Shown: positions 26,368-37,880 of the stretch, in pieces
Numbering within the stretch: position 1 is the stretch's first letter
Layout: each line of letters begins with the position of its first letter
From: Myoxocephalus aenaeus
Lineage: Eukaryota; Chordata; Actinopteri; Perciformes; Cottidae
Reading direction: 5' to 3'
DNA length: 64,000 bases
Assembly: GCA_038501785.1 (NCBI GenBank)
Contig: JBAMJR010000089.1
Span: 2,352,001-2,416,000 of the forward strand
Made by a program: the position numbers and the translations under genes
The notes under the pieces: model-generated
Seen by the model: the letters and a program-made list of their open reading frames with translations, nothing else
Told to the model about the DNA's origin: nothing
Database searches by the model: none

Positions 26368-26684
26368 CAGTGTTGCGTCTGAACATTTCAGCCCTATGCC
26401 TGGCAAGTGTGAGAGCGCCGAGTTGCGTAGAGGCCAAGAGCGGTATTGCAGACAGATAGAGATTTCAATTATAGCTCGCAACATATTGAAAAAAAATAAC
26501 TGAACTAGTTAATTTTTTGGAGCTGTGAACTTAGTTCAAAATTTTGAATTATCAGAATCAGAATCAGCTTTAATGGCCATGTAAATTTGCACATACATGG
26601 AATTTGACTCCGGTTTCACTTGCTCTTCGTACTTTAACTATGAACTGAACTAGTTCATGTAGAAAGTGATCTTTCCCAACACTG
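26368..26684. mobile_element. 317-bp nested hAT-type MITE with perfect 8-bp duplication TTTGTCAT
   Basis: Seen: the left end CAGTGTTG (26368) pairs with the right end ending CAACACTG (26684). TTTGTCAT lies directly outside both ends (26360-26367 and 26685-26692). The interior includes GAACTAGTT/AACTAGTTC and GTGAACTTAGTTC blocks typical of a small fish hAT family. It has no coding capacity. It interrupts the older hAT at 26101-27401 and itself carries a LINE tail. Confidence 0.88.
26551..26633 (-). mobile_element. L2/CR1-type LINE 3' tail fragment (about 83 bp)
   Basis: ATCAGAATCAGAATCAGC followed by TTTAATGGCCATGTA and CATACATGGAATTTGACTCC is the same sequence as the 3' end of the LINE at 21231 onward. 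Only the very end of the element is present, which is the expected product of an early-aborted reverse-transcription insertion. Confidence 0.88.
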
Positions 26685-26879
26685 TTTGTCATTACCTAGC
26701 ATATTGATTACTTGGTAAACTGAAGCCATGTTCATTTTAATACCAAGTTTATTTGTATACAGTAGACTAACTTTTTACAGCAGTGAGAGTAGGACATATG
26801 TATGTCCACACAAAAGTACACCATCACCTCGATTATTCGCGGCTTTCGGGTTCCATCAACAAGCGCGAGTTGGGGAACT

Positions 26880-27069
26880 TATCACACTACAAAAAAACTG
26901 GTGGGTCGAAAAACTGGTGGCCATCCGGGCAAACCTAAGGCTCTTTGAGCCTGACACAGAGCCATCCTCAACAAGCTTGGACAGTGACACCGAAGATGAC
27001 GACGAGTCATATGTTGAGGAAGTGGACAGTGAGGAGGACGTTGATGAGGTCCAGGAAGAAAGCATTTAG
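26880..27069 (+). pseudogene. hAT transposase C-terminal remnant with acidic tail
   Basis: The last ~63 codons before the TAG at 27067-27069 read TLQKNWWVEKLVAIRANLRLFEPD, here cited by its landmarks WVEKLVAIRANLRLFEP, and continue into a strongly acidic, serine-rich tail (SDTEDDDES, DSEEDVDEVQEESI). Known: hAT transposases of the DUF659/BED-finger type end with a dimerisation region containing EKLV-I--NLRLL-like sequence and often an acidic tail. Upstream in the same frame (from an ATG at 26728) only unrelated sequence of the nested element's flank is read, so no functional protein is expected. Its position about 330 bp from the right terminus fits a hAT 3' end. Confidence 0.7.
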
Positions 27070-27310
27070 ACCTGAAAGGATTCAGGGAAAAACACACACA
27101 CACAAAATTGGGTTGGGGGGTGGTGATCATAGGGAATACACCTTTTTTATTCAACGTTCATGTTTTTGTTGTTCGATGAAAGAATAAAGTTCTACTCACA
27201 AAATGTCAAAAAAGTAAAAAATGACATTTTTAAAAGTTGTATTATAAATGTTTGCATGCATGTCTGCTTATGACAAGGTAAATACAGTTAAATTACCCCA
27301 ACATTTCCAG

Positions 27311-27360
27311 TTTATTCCTGTTAATTCCCGTTAATTCCCGTACATTCCCGTTAATTCCCG
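27311..27360 (+). repeat. subterminal 10-bp tandem repeat of the hAT element
   Basis: Five consecutive 10-mers of TTAATTCCCG type, with variants TTTATTCCTG first and TACATTCCCG fourth. The opposite subterminal region carries CGGAAA/CGGGAA units in inverted sense. Such repeats are commonly transposase-binding arrays. Confidence 0.85.
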
Positions 27361-27401
27361 TGGAAATTAAATTTGAATATTCCCGGAATTTTGCAACCCT
27401 A

Positions 27402-28140
27402 CCGAAGATACACATGACCATGTACGTAACACTTGATTCAATGAGTTAGCATGAGACTTTACTATTTCCGACATTGCTCTTAGTTGACATTTGCCAAAGG
27501 CTACACACATCACACATGATCTGCCATACACTTATCAGAGCATTTTACTTTTCTTTTATCAACAGTTTCACAAAAGATATCCCTAATCTGCTAAATCCAG
27601 CAAAAGCCTTGTTCCACAGAGGATTAGTTTGATGAATATTTACAAGTACATAGCCTTTGGCCATGTTCATATTCAAGGAAACAACACTTAGTGATGATAG
27701 CATGCATGAATACATAATAATGGAAAATATAATGACAACATTGTCAAACTCACTACAGTATATTTAGGTGAAATATAAACCATATGGGTCCCTATAATAG
27801 CACAATGTAAATAATCATTGGCAGGCATCCACAAATAATATTATAATAATATATACATATATAATATAAGTATGGAATTTGTAGTACAAAATAGTGGATG
27901 TTCATATTCATCAGTATATCAGTGGAAAGTTATTAAGTTTAGGTCTTTCATCCAAAAGGTTTTGCATCCCCTATCCAGCCTCCATGCACAGAATCGGTTC
28001 AACAAATTTGACTTCAACAATTGAATGCATCAATTAGATTTATTGCAGATAAGAGAGAACAAATATATGTTTATTTTGGTACCAATGTGAACACAATGTG
28101 AGTTATGATGGAATCTTGATGTTCAAAGAGAGCCAAGCTA
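27402..28140. other. gene-free stretch
   Basis: AT-rich. A run of AATAATATTATAATAATATATA-like low complexity lies at 27835-27870. No gene is seen. Confidence 0.5.
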
Positions 28141-28216
28141 CCTCTCTCTCTCTCTCTCGCTCTCTCTCTCTCCCTCTCTCTCTCCCTCCACCTCCCCCTC
28201 CACCTCCACCCCTCTC
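28141..28216 (+). repeat. (CT)n / polypyrimidine tract
   Basis: CT dinucleotides to about 28188, followed by CCTCCACCTCCCCCTCC-type pyrimidine-rich sequence. The opposite strand is purine-only apart from a few bases. Confidence 0.95.
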
Positions 28217-31200
28217 ACACACACTTATTGGCATGCAAACAACCATATGGCCATTGGCCCATATGTAAGCTGTTCTATACAGCCTCTTCCATGCTTCAGT
28301 GGGCCTGAATTGGACGATCTTTCTCTGTTTTTCCTTTCCTTGCACCTCAGTGTGGGTGACACTAAGACTAGTATTGTCCAAGGTCTGCTGATAGCTGACT
28401 TAGCTGACTGCTATTGTTGTTTATACCTCATCTCTAATACTCATCTAAAGTCAGTTGTATCTCCTGTATTCAAGAGTTGTCTGAGGCTGTGTGCAAGTGT
28501 ATGAAACAATAAAGGCTTCCTTAGTAATTTCAGTCTGTCACACGTCGTGTTTTGATGCTGAATGAATTACCAGCTTTGACTATGCCTTCTCTAGAAAATA
28601 GTCTGACTATATCAAACGTCAGTCCTCATTATCAACCCTTAAATGAACTGTTTTCAGATTTATACACTTGTGTCTGTGAAAACTGTCACACAATTTGTCA
28701 AAGTTATAAATGCTGGACAGGCCTGCATATTTTAGACTCTCTTCTTGATTGAAATTGACTCTCCTCCTTTTCCTGACGATTCCTACACTTCTGCTGTAAT
28801 TGCAGTAATATATCTGCGTGTCATGGTAATCGCATTACATTTGACTACCAAATGGCTTTAGAGCCGGCTCTCATCCATATTCTCTGATACCCAAAAAGTG
28901 ACATTAATCAATCAGCTGATCCATATTCAACCCTGCTCTCTAAAGTGTTGCCTCGTTCATCTCTGTCTTGACTTTGTCTCTTGAATCTTCCCCTCTCCTG
29001 CTCTGTCAAAATATTTACTTTTTATATTTCGTCTGCTGTTATACCTCCCTTACCGTTGATGTTCATGTGGGGTCCTCAGTTTAGGCTGTAGCCTGTTCAG
29101 GTTTTGTAATGCGATACAATGTTAGATCCACTGGGAACCAGTCCTCAAAACTCTTCCCACTTTTCATCCCTTGTTGTTTTTTTTCTAAATCTAAAATGCT
29201 AACTTGCATCATTATCATGGAGGTTTTCCTTTTTTGGTTGCTGCCTTTTTTCTTCACTTGCTGCAGCAGTAATAGGGGCGACCAAGGGACGTCTCCTACC
29301 ACATGAATATACTCATGCTGATACAAATAGTTGTTTTGAACTAACACAATTTACCATCTCCCTCTCCCCAGGCACAGCACCTATAGATCTATTTTATTTG
29401 AAACTTTAGCTACCCTTTGCTTCCTCCAGGCATCACCCATGGCAATGCTTTTTTTTATAGCCACTTTGTGTTGATAAGTACATTCTGTAGATGTACTGTA
29501 ATTACATTCCTGTCGTTGTTCACTTCCCCCTGGAGGATTTTAGAAAACATGCCAAGAAACTAGCAATATGATTCCACAGAAATACTCCAAAGAAATGCAC
29601 AAAATGAAGTGTTACTCATTGCACCCACGTTAATTTAATGTTTTCCCATCAATCAGTGTTTTAAATCCTTTAATGCCTTGTATTTATATATTTCCTCAAG
29701 ATGATAATCTTGAATGTTGGCATCACATTTCTGCCATCATAAGCACATACTTACATATACAGAGATCTTAAGATGGAGAAAATGTCACTGGATATGATCA
29801 TATCCTCTGTCAGACAGATTTCAACCCAGACTTTTTCAGCCAAATGATCTCATTTTACACTTTGTCTAAAGAGTATTTGTAACATTGACATCACTGCTCT
29901 ATATCTGGCAGCAGACTTCAACAATACATTAAACACAATCATCTATTCGAATTAAGACAAGACATTTCACTTCTGCAATGGATCAAAACATCTTGCCATC
30001 CTTGACTATCCAGCACCCAGTTGGTAGATGTTGTTTTTGTACTACTTGTACTTGTTTAAATTCCTCCAAAAGGCTATCATCAGCATAATTCATTATGTGA
30101 CTCATCTGATATGCGCTGCAACAAGCATCAGAGTAGAAATTATTGAAAATCAATTTTGAGTCAAGGGTGGTATGTTTTGATATGACACAGCAAACTACTG
30201 ACCTTGGTTATAATGATGTGTAGCTCCAAATACCCAGACTTACCCATGCGAATCCCTATGCACTATATTATACTTTAAGCGCTGTCTTTCTTTGCACCAT
30301 GTTTATAATAATAGTAATATTGTTTTATGAACCATGTCACATGGAGTGAGGCCATTTTGGTTTGTGCTTGCATATACTGTTCCAAAGTTATTTGTATTTT
30401 GTATTTAATTATAGTTTTATTGATGTGGTTATCAGTATACATTATTGTTGATAATATGGTATACAAATACAATATTGATGCTATAATAGTATATTGTACA
30501 TAATATGGAGCTATACATATTGCATCGGGACACTCTGCCAAGAGCAAATCTGAAAACTCCTTTTCTCCACATTTATGACATTCAGTTTTAAGAAGGCGAG
30601 CTTCACACTTGAATAAACTTGATAATCTCTAAAGAAAACCATCTGTGCTTTATCTGAGTAAAAGAGGGAAACTACAGAAATAGGGTTGAAGGGTTGAGTC
30701 AGAGTAGCTGCGAAAATGATGAAAAATGGGATTCTATAGATCTGACCAGCGGTGAGACGATGACTAGAAAGATGCTGGGAGAGGTATTGCAAGAAGGTGT
30801 GAATTAGTGACTAAGAGGTGGGGACAGAGAGAAAGAATTGAGGACTGATGCTGCAGGCTGTGCTGGTGGATCTCTCTCTCCCTCCCTACCTCTTTAATCA
30901 TTTCATTTTTTTTGTAAAACTGGCTTTGGGCCCTATGTGATGCTGCTCACCTTTACTCACACAGGTCAGTCAGATAGACGGCGGGGGAGAGAGGAAAAAA
31001 CTATTTATTGTGACATGTCATTGTCCTATCATCCTAAGACATGCTAATGAGGTTGTGTCCTGCCAACAGATGTTGTCACTTACAATATTTTTCAACCAAA
31101 AGTGCCTTTCATGGTGTTTGTAACATTTATTTGGTGAGAATCGCATCCAGCATGTGTTTTGATTTCTTTTATATGCTCCATTTCACGGTTCCAAACACAT

Positions 31201-34200
31201 GTTTGAAGCTGCCACAATGATTTTAGGCAGTGTCACCCTGCTGCTTTTTTTTCGTGACACTTCACTTGACACAGAGCCTCTCTGTTTCAAATCTTTCTTT
31301 AAGAAATTGCAAGGCAAGACGGAACAAGAATTGCACAGACACACTGTCAGCTAAAATTCAGATAAAAACTGAATTATGTGTGTGAATGGATATCGGGTTG
31401 GGATGTAAAGGCCCTACTTTAAAGAATGGTAGACAGCAGGTCTTGTGGTTGTGAAGTTGATAGAAAAAGAAAATATATTTATGTTGATTCCATTCTCTTT
31501 GTTTATCTTTTTAAGTTGTCACATTGTTTTTACATTCTGGACTTATTATCTTAAGAGAGCAAAATAACAAGGAATATAACCACAAAGAGTCAGTAGTGGA
31601 CTGGACGTTCTGGAGAGACTTTTGCATATAAGGATAAATAGTATATGAGATGAGAAACAAGTAAATACAGGAATATATTCTTTAAGCAAAATGCTATATT
31701 TCCACAAAAAACATGTTTGATTTCCTTCTCAATTCTTTAACTAGCGGCCAATGCTGCAAACTTCATTCTGCTCCTTAACACAAATGAACAGAACACCCCC
31801 TTAAAACCCGAGAGCCTAATCCATGCATGTACTGCGCTACCAAAAAGTTTGTTTTATTTGACCAATAATGCAACTAGTCTTCTCTAAAACTGGAACAATA
31901 ACAAACACTGTCTGATAATATTTTATAATGTCTTAATCTGTTAGATCCCCGGTAAAGAAAAATAAAAGAATAAGACGGTGAGGAAAACGGGTTATTTTTT
32001 TGGGGGGGGGTTCCAGTCTAGCCAGCGGGTATGCGGGCAAAAACATCCTGTTTTGTGCACTGCTCATTGCTTATAATTCAATTAGCAATTTTAGACACGA
32101 TGATGGAGTTAGAGTTGAGAGACGACATGTTTGACACGTCCCCTGTTTACTTTCTAATTTTAAACCAATAAAAAGCTACATTATTGTCAAAAGGTAGGTT
32201 CCTTTGTATTTCTGACAATGTGTTCTATGTCTCTTTTGCTTTCCACACGGACTGTTTTCCTGTCTTCAACCAAAGCCTGCTTGAATGTTATTGGTCAATA
32301 CTACTCAGACTACAAACAGAAACCAGAACGACCAGAATCAAAATCTTGCCCCGTTGATTCTGAATATGAATGGAAAAACTGTTGAGAGATCATTTTTTTG
32401 TAGCAGATACTGTATTCTCTGTCAGCCTCTTTGTACATTGGTCCGTTTGATCACTTGTTCTTTAACAATTATGGAAACAGACTATTTTGTATTGTTTTTG
32501 GTAGTGTACATATTTTCAGTATGAACCATCCTGACTGACAGACGCATTTCTTCTGAACCATTAATACTAATTTACTTCGCTGTGAGGCGGATGTGATCAA
32601 GACAACTTAAGTCATATCTTTCTGCCTCCTTTTTTGAGGTTGTAACGCTTCTGTCTTGAATTTAATAATTGTACCGTACATTGACTATAACATCAACATA
32701 GCATCTAAATGTGATTAGTAATGGGGATTAGTCCAGGTGGTTCTTGAAATGATTTCTAACTGAGAGTATGAACCTCCTTTACAGTGGGTTTTACAATCTA
32801 ATTCTATCCTTAAATTGCAACAAACATGATTGAATCATATAGCATGGTAAGCGTCACATATAGCAGGACATGCTGGGGACCGCTCCTATTCATAATTGCA
32901 TAGTTACCCTATGTGATTCAGAGATAAAGGGTGTCTAATCATTTTTTGCATTATGCTAATACCATGCAGCACATTATTGGAGAGTGATAAAATTCCTGGT
33001 AAGCCTTGCTAATCCGCCCTAGTGCTAAAATAATGATTGCTTTTTGTCTGCTTTTGAGAAAGTGGTCCACATCATGTGGGTCATGCGCCGCCTGAAAATT
33101 CTACATGCTTCCTTTTAATACCTCTCTCGCTCGCCCTGCATCTTGCAACAAAGCCTATTTGCCACTAAAAGTGAGCCCAGGGCAATTCTTTTAACAAACA
33201 GTGTATGGACAGATGTGTGCATGTGCACGTACAAATGTGCACACACACAAACACAAGTGTTTGTCTTCTCTCTGACAGATGCATCCCCCCCAACGCCTAC
33301 GACACTGCTGTTGTTAACTTTTAACAGAGAAATCTGCAGGAGTATAAAAAGAACATGAAAACTACATGCAGGAGAGCAGATTTAACAGTTTTCATATGGT
33401 GATTTTCCTGTCTGCCAGTAGACAGCATACTGCAGCAAGTAATAGCACTTGACAGGGACCCAGGGGCTTGTGTCCTGCTGCAACCCACGGCCACCGCCAT
33501 GGCTGCTATTTTCTTGGTTTGATTTTATTACACAAAGAACCGCTGCAGCATGATTACCCTTATAATACATTTATTGCATATTTATATACACATGCCTCCC
33601 CCCGCATGCAAAGAAATGCAAGACAGAGAATGATAGAGATATGTCTCTTCGTGTTTCTGTAGCTTTAAATGTGGTTGAAGTACTCTCAAAAAGCCCCAAG
33701 AACCTCTCCAACGTGATAAGACTCGGTTTGGAGGCCACTGCGTGAGAGAGCGAGCTCGGAGAATACAAAGTTCAAGTTGTAGCACTTGGAAATCCATGTG
33801 TGCTGTTGCTACAGTGGCTCCTGTCCATACTGTATATACTGGACCATGAGTGAAATAGCTTTTTGAAAGTATGAGGTGGTTTCTTGCAGTATCACCACAT
33901 TACTGTATTTCTTTGTTTTCATTATGAGATGCGACAATTGATAGTGTGGTTATGTTTCTGTTTATATTATTTAGTAATACCTCCAAAATGGTTTAAGTTG
34001 AGAGATGGTTCTTTTGGAAAACTGGCGACAAAACTGGCGACATGGGTGTCGCACAGCTTCAAGAGGGATAACAGACTGGTGTAAACGCCGATCCGTACTG
34101 ATGCGTGACATCAAAGCATTGTTGTTGTGAAAGAAACTAGAGTATATCATCTTAATGTAAATGGCCCCCTACACAAGATCAAAGCACTGCGGTTTCAAAA

Positions 34201-37200
34201 GAAATGAGGGGGATATAATCTTAATGTGCATTAGTCCCTGTGTACAAATCTGTTATTCTGTGTGGGGTGCAGTAAATAAATTTTTTCTCTGTATTATACT
34301 TTCTCTTCATGAACACAGCACACATTATGCATTCCCCGCTCCAACTAAATGCATAATTAAAAATAAGCATCTCTCTGAATTTCAATAGAACTCGCTCCCT
34401 CTCGTTTGCACAAGCAGGCAAAAGGAGCAGCCTCTGTGAACGTTAACCACTGCAGTGTTGTGCACTAGCTCGTGCACATCAGATGGATGTGTGCTGCTTT
34501 GATAAACATTAGACCGCACGCTATCGATTGCTCTTTACTCTGATTTGATGTGCGTGATGGCTGAGCCGCATCTAGCTGTGAGGGGGCTGCGCCATGGGCC
34601 GAAACCACAGACATCAGCAGGAATGGAGGCCCCACAGAGAAACAGGAAGGAATGAGGAAATGGAGAACACTTGCCAACTGGGAGGGCTAAGGGGGCCGAA
34701 TGTTTAACAGGAGAATGGATGGGCTGGTGGTGAGGGGGGAGTGGGGGTGCAGCAGTTGGAACAAACCCTTTTATGCAGCAACAAACGTTAAACGTTTGTT
34801 AAATCCTCCAATGATGTTGGATCCTTAAGAATGGACGGGTATGAAATATTCAATGAGAGGCAGAAACGTTTACAGTACAGTGCTGACTCTCAGCAGTGAC
34901 AAAGTAGAAATAGGGAAAGAACCGAGCCACGCTTCATGGGTTGAAGAAAGAGCAGCATCGCCTCAGTAGCTGGTCGTCTGCCATTCATCAGCTCCCTGCC
35001 AGCTGCTAGGTTGGCATGCTCCAGGGGCAAGAGGCAGAGATGTGTATTTGTCGGGTGGAGGAGGGGGATCGTCATCACTGGTCATTGCTGCCTTTTTGAT
35101 CCACAGACATCAACACACGTTATGATGGGATCTTAAAATGAAAGTGGAGCCCATAGCTTGAAATTGGCCATGTGTCCACAGTCCTTCTGTAATTAAGCAG
35201 GCTTTTAAGATAGCTTTAGCTCTACCCTGACGAAAGATTACTTTTCTTTTAATCATAGTTGCTCCAGCAGGACCCCTCAGAGGGCTCTGGAGATGGAGAT
35301 GTAGAGTGCCATTAGACTGAGGAGTTACATTAGAGGTTTCAGTGGGCCTGAAAATTCAAGCATTCGCTTAACTGTACCATGTGTGCTGAAGCCTGAGCCC
35401 GACTAGACCTTAATTATCCTTCACATCACCACAGTGGTGCACTAAAATCCTGATTTCCAAAATGTGTGTTTTCTTTCATCTGTCCTGCACCTGACCCGAG
35501 ATGATTGAGGGAAAAGGTTTAGGACATATCTATAAAGTGATTAAAAACTATAGCTCACCTTCCATTCTCAGCTTTGTGTACAACAATTATTTATTGATCG
35601 ATTTCAGGGAGTAAGAACATATTCACTGGAGCCTGCTGTTTTTCCAACTTCAATCACATTTGGCTGCTTTAAAAACTGTGTATGAAACAGAGCTTGGATG
35701 TTTTTTCATTGAAGCTTGCCAGTTTCTCTGTTGCTGCTTGCTGCCCAATTATAAGCTAGAAATGCTTCTCAAGGGTACTTTTTTAAGACATTTAAAGAGC
35801 CCAACAGGGACGTGTCAGTTTATTTGGTCATACATGAAATAGTATAATGTAACACATATTAGAACTAAGTCCCTTACTTCGTGGGTCTTGTTCGGTCACA
35901 GTGGCCTTCTCGTCTCTTCTGCTCATAATGGAGGCATCCGAGGACATATAGGAAGTCAGTTACAGTATTTTGACTTTTTTTGGCATTGCTGTTAAAATCA
36001 TCACTACAAACTTGCCCAGGACTTGAGATGGGCCAGTAAAAATATTTCTGAGACATCACACTGTATTACAATACATATATGTGCTTGTTTTAGACATGTA
36101 CTGTACCCTTCACACACATGCAAACATTTGAAAGTTTGTTTTCAGGATTACTGCATCCCTATTTATGTGAGGAACTTTTATGTCCTGTCGCCACATTGTC
36201 CAAGTTGAGTTTATCTTCCCTTTATTTAACTGTAATTCATTGGTGACTTTGTGAAAACAATATAGTAGCTGATATGATAGTAGCTGATATGATGAGACAC
36301 GTATCCCTCCACTTGTGGCCCTCCTGCAACGGACAACTACGCACAGAAAATGAAATCACAAACAGAGCAGCAACGGAACAGGAAAGGCTAAAAAAAGTAA
36401 TTAGGAAAACAATTTATCTGTTTTACTCTCTGTCTCTCTTAGTCTGTCCATCTTTCTGTCTCTGTCTCTTTCTCTTTCCCCTTCTCTCTCTCTTATCGTC
36501 TAATAACTCTAAAATCAAATTGCATTACGCTCCACTTTACTGGTCATTTGGTACCTTCAGGACTGCCTCTTCCGCTGGCCAAAGGAGAACATGGCTAATG
36601 ACCCATGATGTATTAATTGAATCATTCCTCTCTGGCCAAATCATTCTGACAATGTGTCCACTAAATTCTATAATTGCTCAGAATGGCACCCTTAATTCAT
36701 TTGAGTGTCACTGGTGCTTCTAGGTGGCTGGGTGAGGGTAGGGCGTGCAGTCTATGCTGACGGCAGGCTCTCATTTTTACTTTAAAAGAGATCTACTGTA
36801 GATTTATTCGATTGACACGTATGATACATGTCAGTCTATATTTTCTACCTTTGTGGTATTTAATATTGCATGGTAAAATGTTCCATTATTTAATTTATCA
36901 CCGTATATGTTCATGTATGCCTCATTCATGTCAGGGACATGGATCACTTATGCATACAATGTGCAAGTAATGTATGTGTTATGCATTTAAGTGCATAGAT
37001 CATAAAATAAGAATGACAAAGTTATGTTTCTAGCGCTGGTGTCACTTCTACCTTGGTGGCACTGCTGCTAGTAAGTTTTACTTCAAAGCTCCATTACATA
37101 ATGTTTTTTTGTTAAAGATTTTTGTGAGAAGATAACAATGTTGTCATCTTTTATCCTACTATAAAAGTTGTATTTGTTGACAGTCATTATAGCCCTTAAA

Positions 37201-37375
37201 AACCTGGTTTCACTCCACAAGTTTTTCTCGAGAACATTAAGTATTTAGGATTTAAAAATAAACAGTTAAATTATTGAAAACATATTTCAGTGGTTTAACT
37301 TGTGATGTACATGCGTAATGCAGGATCCTCTGACACATGTTGGGTGTGGTTACAGTTGCAACTGAGCACACTCCT
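28217..37375. other. 9-kb gene-free stretch, probably intronic or intergenic
   Basis: I find no exon with recognisable protein similarity, no RNA gene and no complete transposon. Several segments have a balanced, non-repetitive composition with homeodomain-type TAATTA/ATTAAT or ATGCAT motifs (e.g. 28790-28880, 32960-33110, 34290-34390, 36590-36715) and could be conserved regulatory DNA. That needs an alignment to decide. A short inverted repeat AACAAACGT-TAA-ACGTTTGTT lies at about 34781-34801, and a G run at 32002-32010. Confidence 0.45.
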
Positions 37376-37880
37376 GGGCCCTATTCCTCGTACCTGGCTT
37401 ACTGAGTTAGCTGGATAATTTTCAGGATAAGATGACGCAGGTCAGGCTTTTCGGTTCCACGAAGCAAGTTTGGAAAAATCACCATAGCAACACATCCAAA
37501 TCCCTTAACCTGCTCCAACGCAGGCTAACTGAAATTCACTGGATAAGTTGGCCACTCCCACCGGACAAAAAAGGCAGCTCCCTTCCTCAGAGATGAAGGA
37601 GCGATATTAGTTATATTAGTTTTATAGGGAGAGAGTTCTTCCAGATCGCCAAGATCCGTTCTCACATCATCATGACTTCCTGTACGAGCGCTATCGAGTC
37701 TGCCGACAAGGACTCATTTATTTACGAGACCTCCTCGAACCGTACATTGAACACCACACGGCGCAGCTTCTTTGAATCAACTGATATTACAGTAAATACG
37801 TGATTTGTCTTGTACATTACATAGCAGTAAATTATCCAGGGTTATTTCAGGCCGATGCCGTATTATTATGTTTGTTTTTG
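37376..37880 (+). mobile_element. PIF/Harbinger transposon fragment
   Basis: The left end GGGCCCTATTCCTCGTACC (from 37376) is of the GGGCC type used by fish Harbinger elements. The sequence continues into a region encoding a transposase remnant (37623-37775). No inverted partner end was found to the right; the right boundary is approximate and set where Harbinger-like sequence can no longer be followed. Confidence 0.6.
37623..37775 (+). pseudogene. HARBI1-like transposase N-terminal fragment
   Basis: Fifty codons read in one frame to a TGA at 37773-37775: YRERVLPDRQDPF, then DFLYERYRVCRQGLIYL, then RDLLEPYIEHHT. Known: PIF/Harbinger transposases and the domesticated HARBI1 begin with an arginine-rich RERVFRDR.DPL segment followed by ...YERYRFSR.GI.YL..LL.PYI...T. 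The match covers only this N-terminal region; the DDE catalytic core is missing, so the fragment is non-functional. Confidence 0.75.

Larger units (their letters stand above)
26101..27401 (+). mobile_element. hAT-type transposon, 1301 bp including nested insertions
   Basis: Seen: the ends are TAGGGTTGCAAA (26101-26112) and, inverted, TTTGCAACCCTA less one base (to 27401). The 8 bases outside are CAGAAGAT (26093-26100) and CCGAAGAT (27402-27409), matching at 7 of 8. Subterminal short repeats occur at both ends: CGGAAATTTT/CGGAAAGTTT units at 26118-26167 and TTAATTCCCG units at 27311-27360. A transposase C-terminal remnant lies at 26880-27069 in plus orientation, so the element reads left to right. 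A second hAT (26368-26684) is inserted inside. The original element would have been about 0.98 kb, an internally deleted derivative. Confidence 0.9.

Noticed and set aside
28103..28381. Minus-strand frame with glycine and arginine/glutamate runs
   Set aside because: Generated by the (CT)n/polypyrimidine tract read on the other strand.
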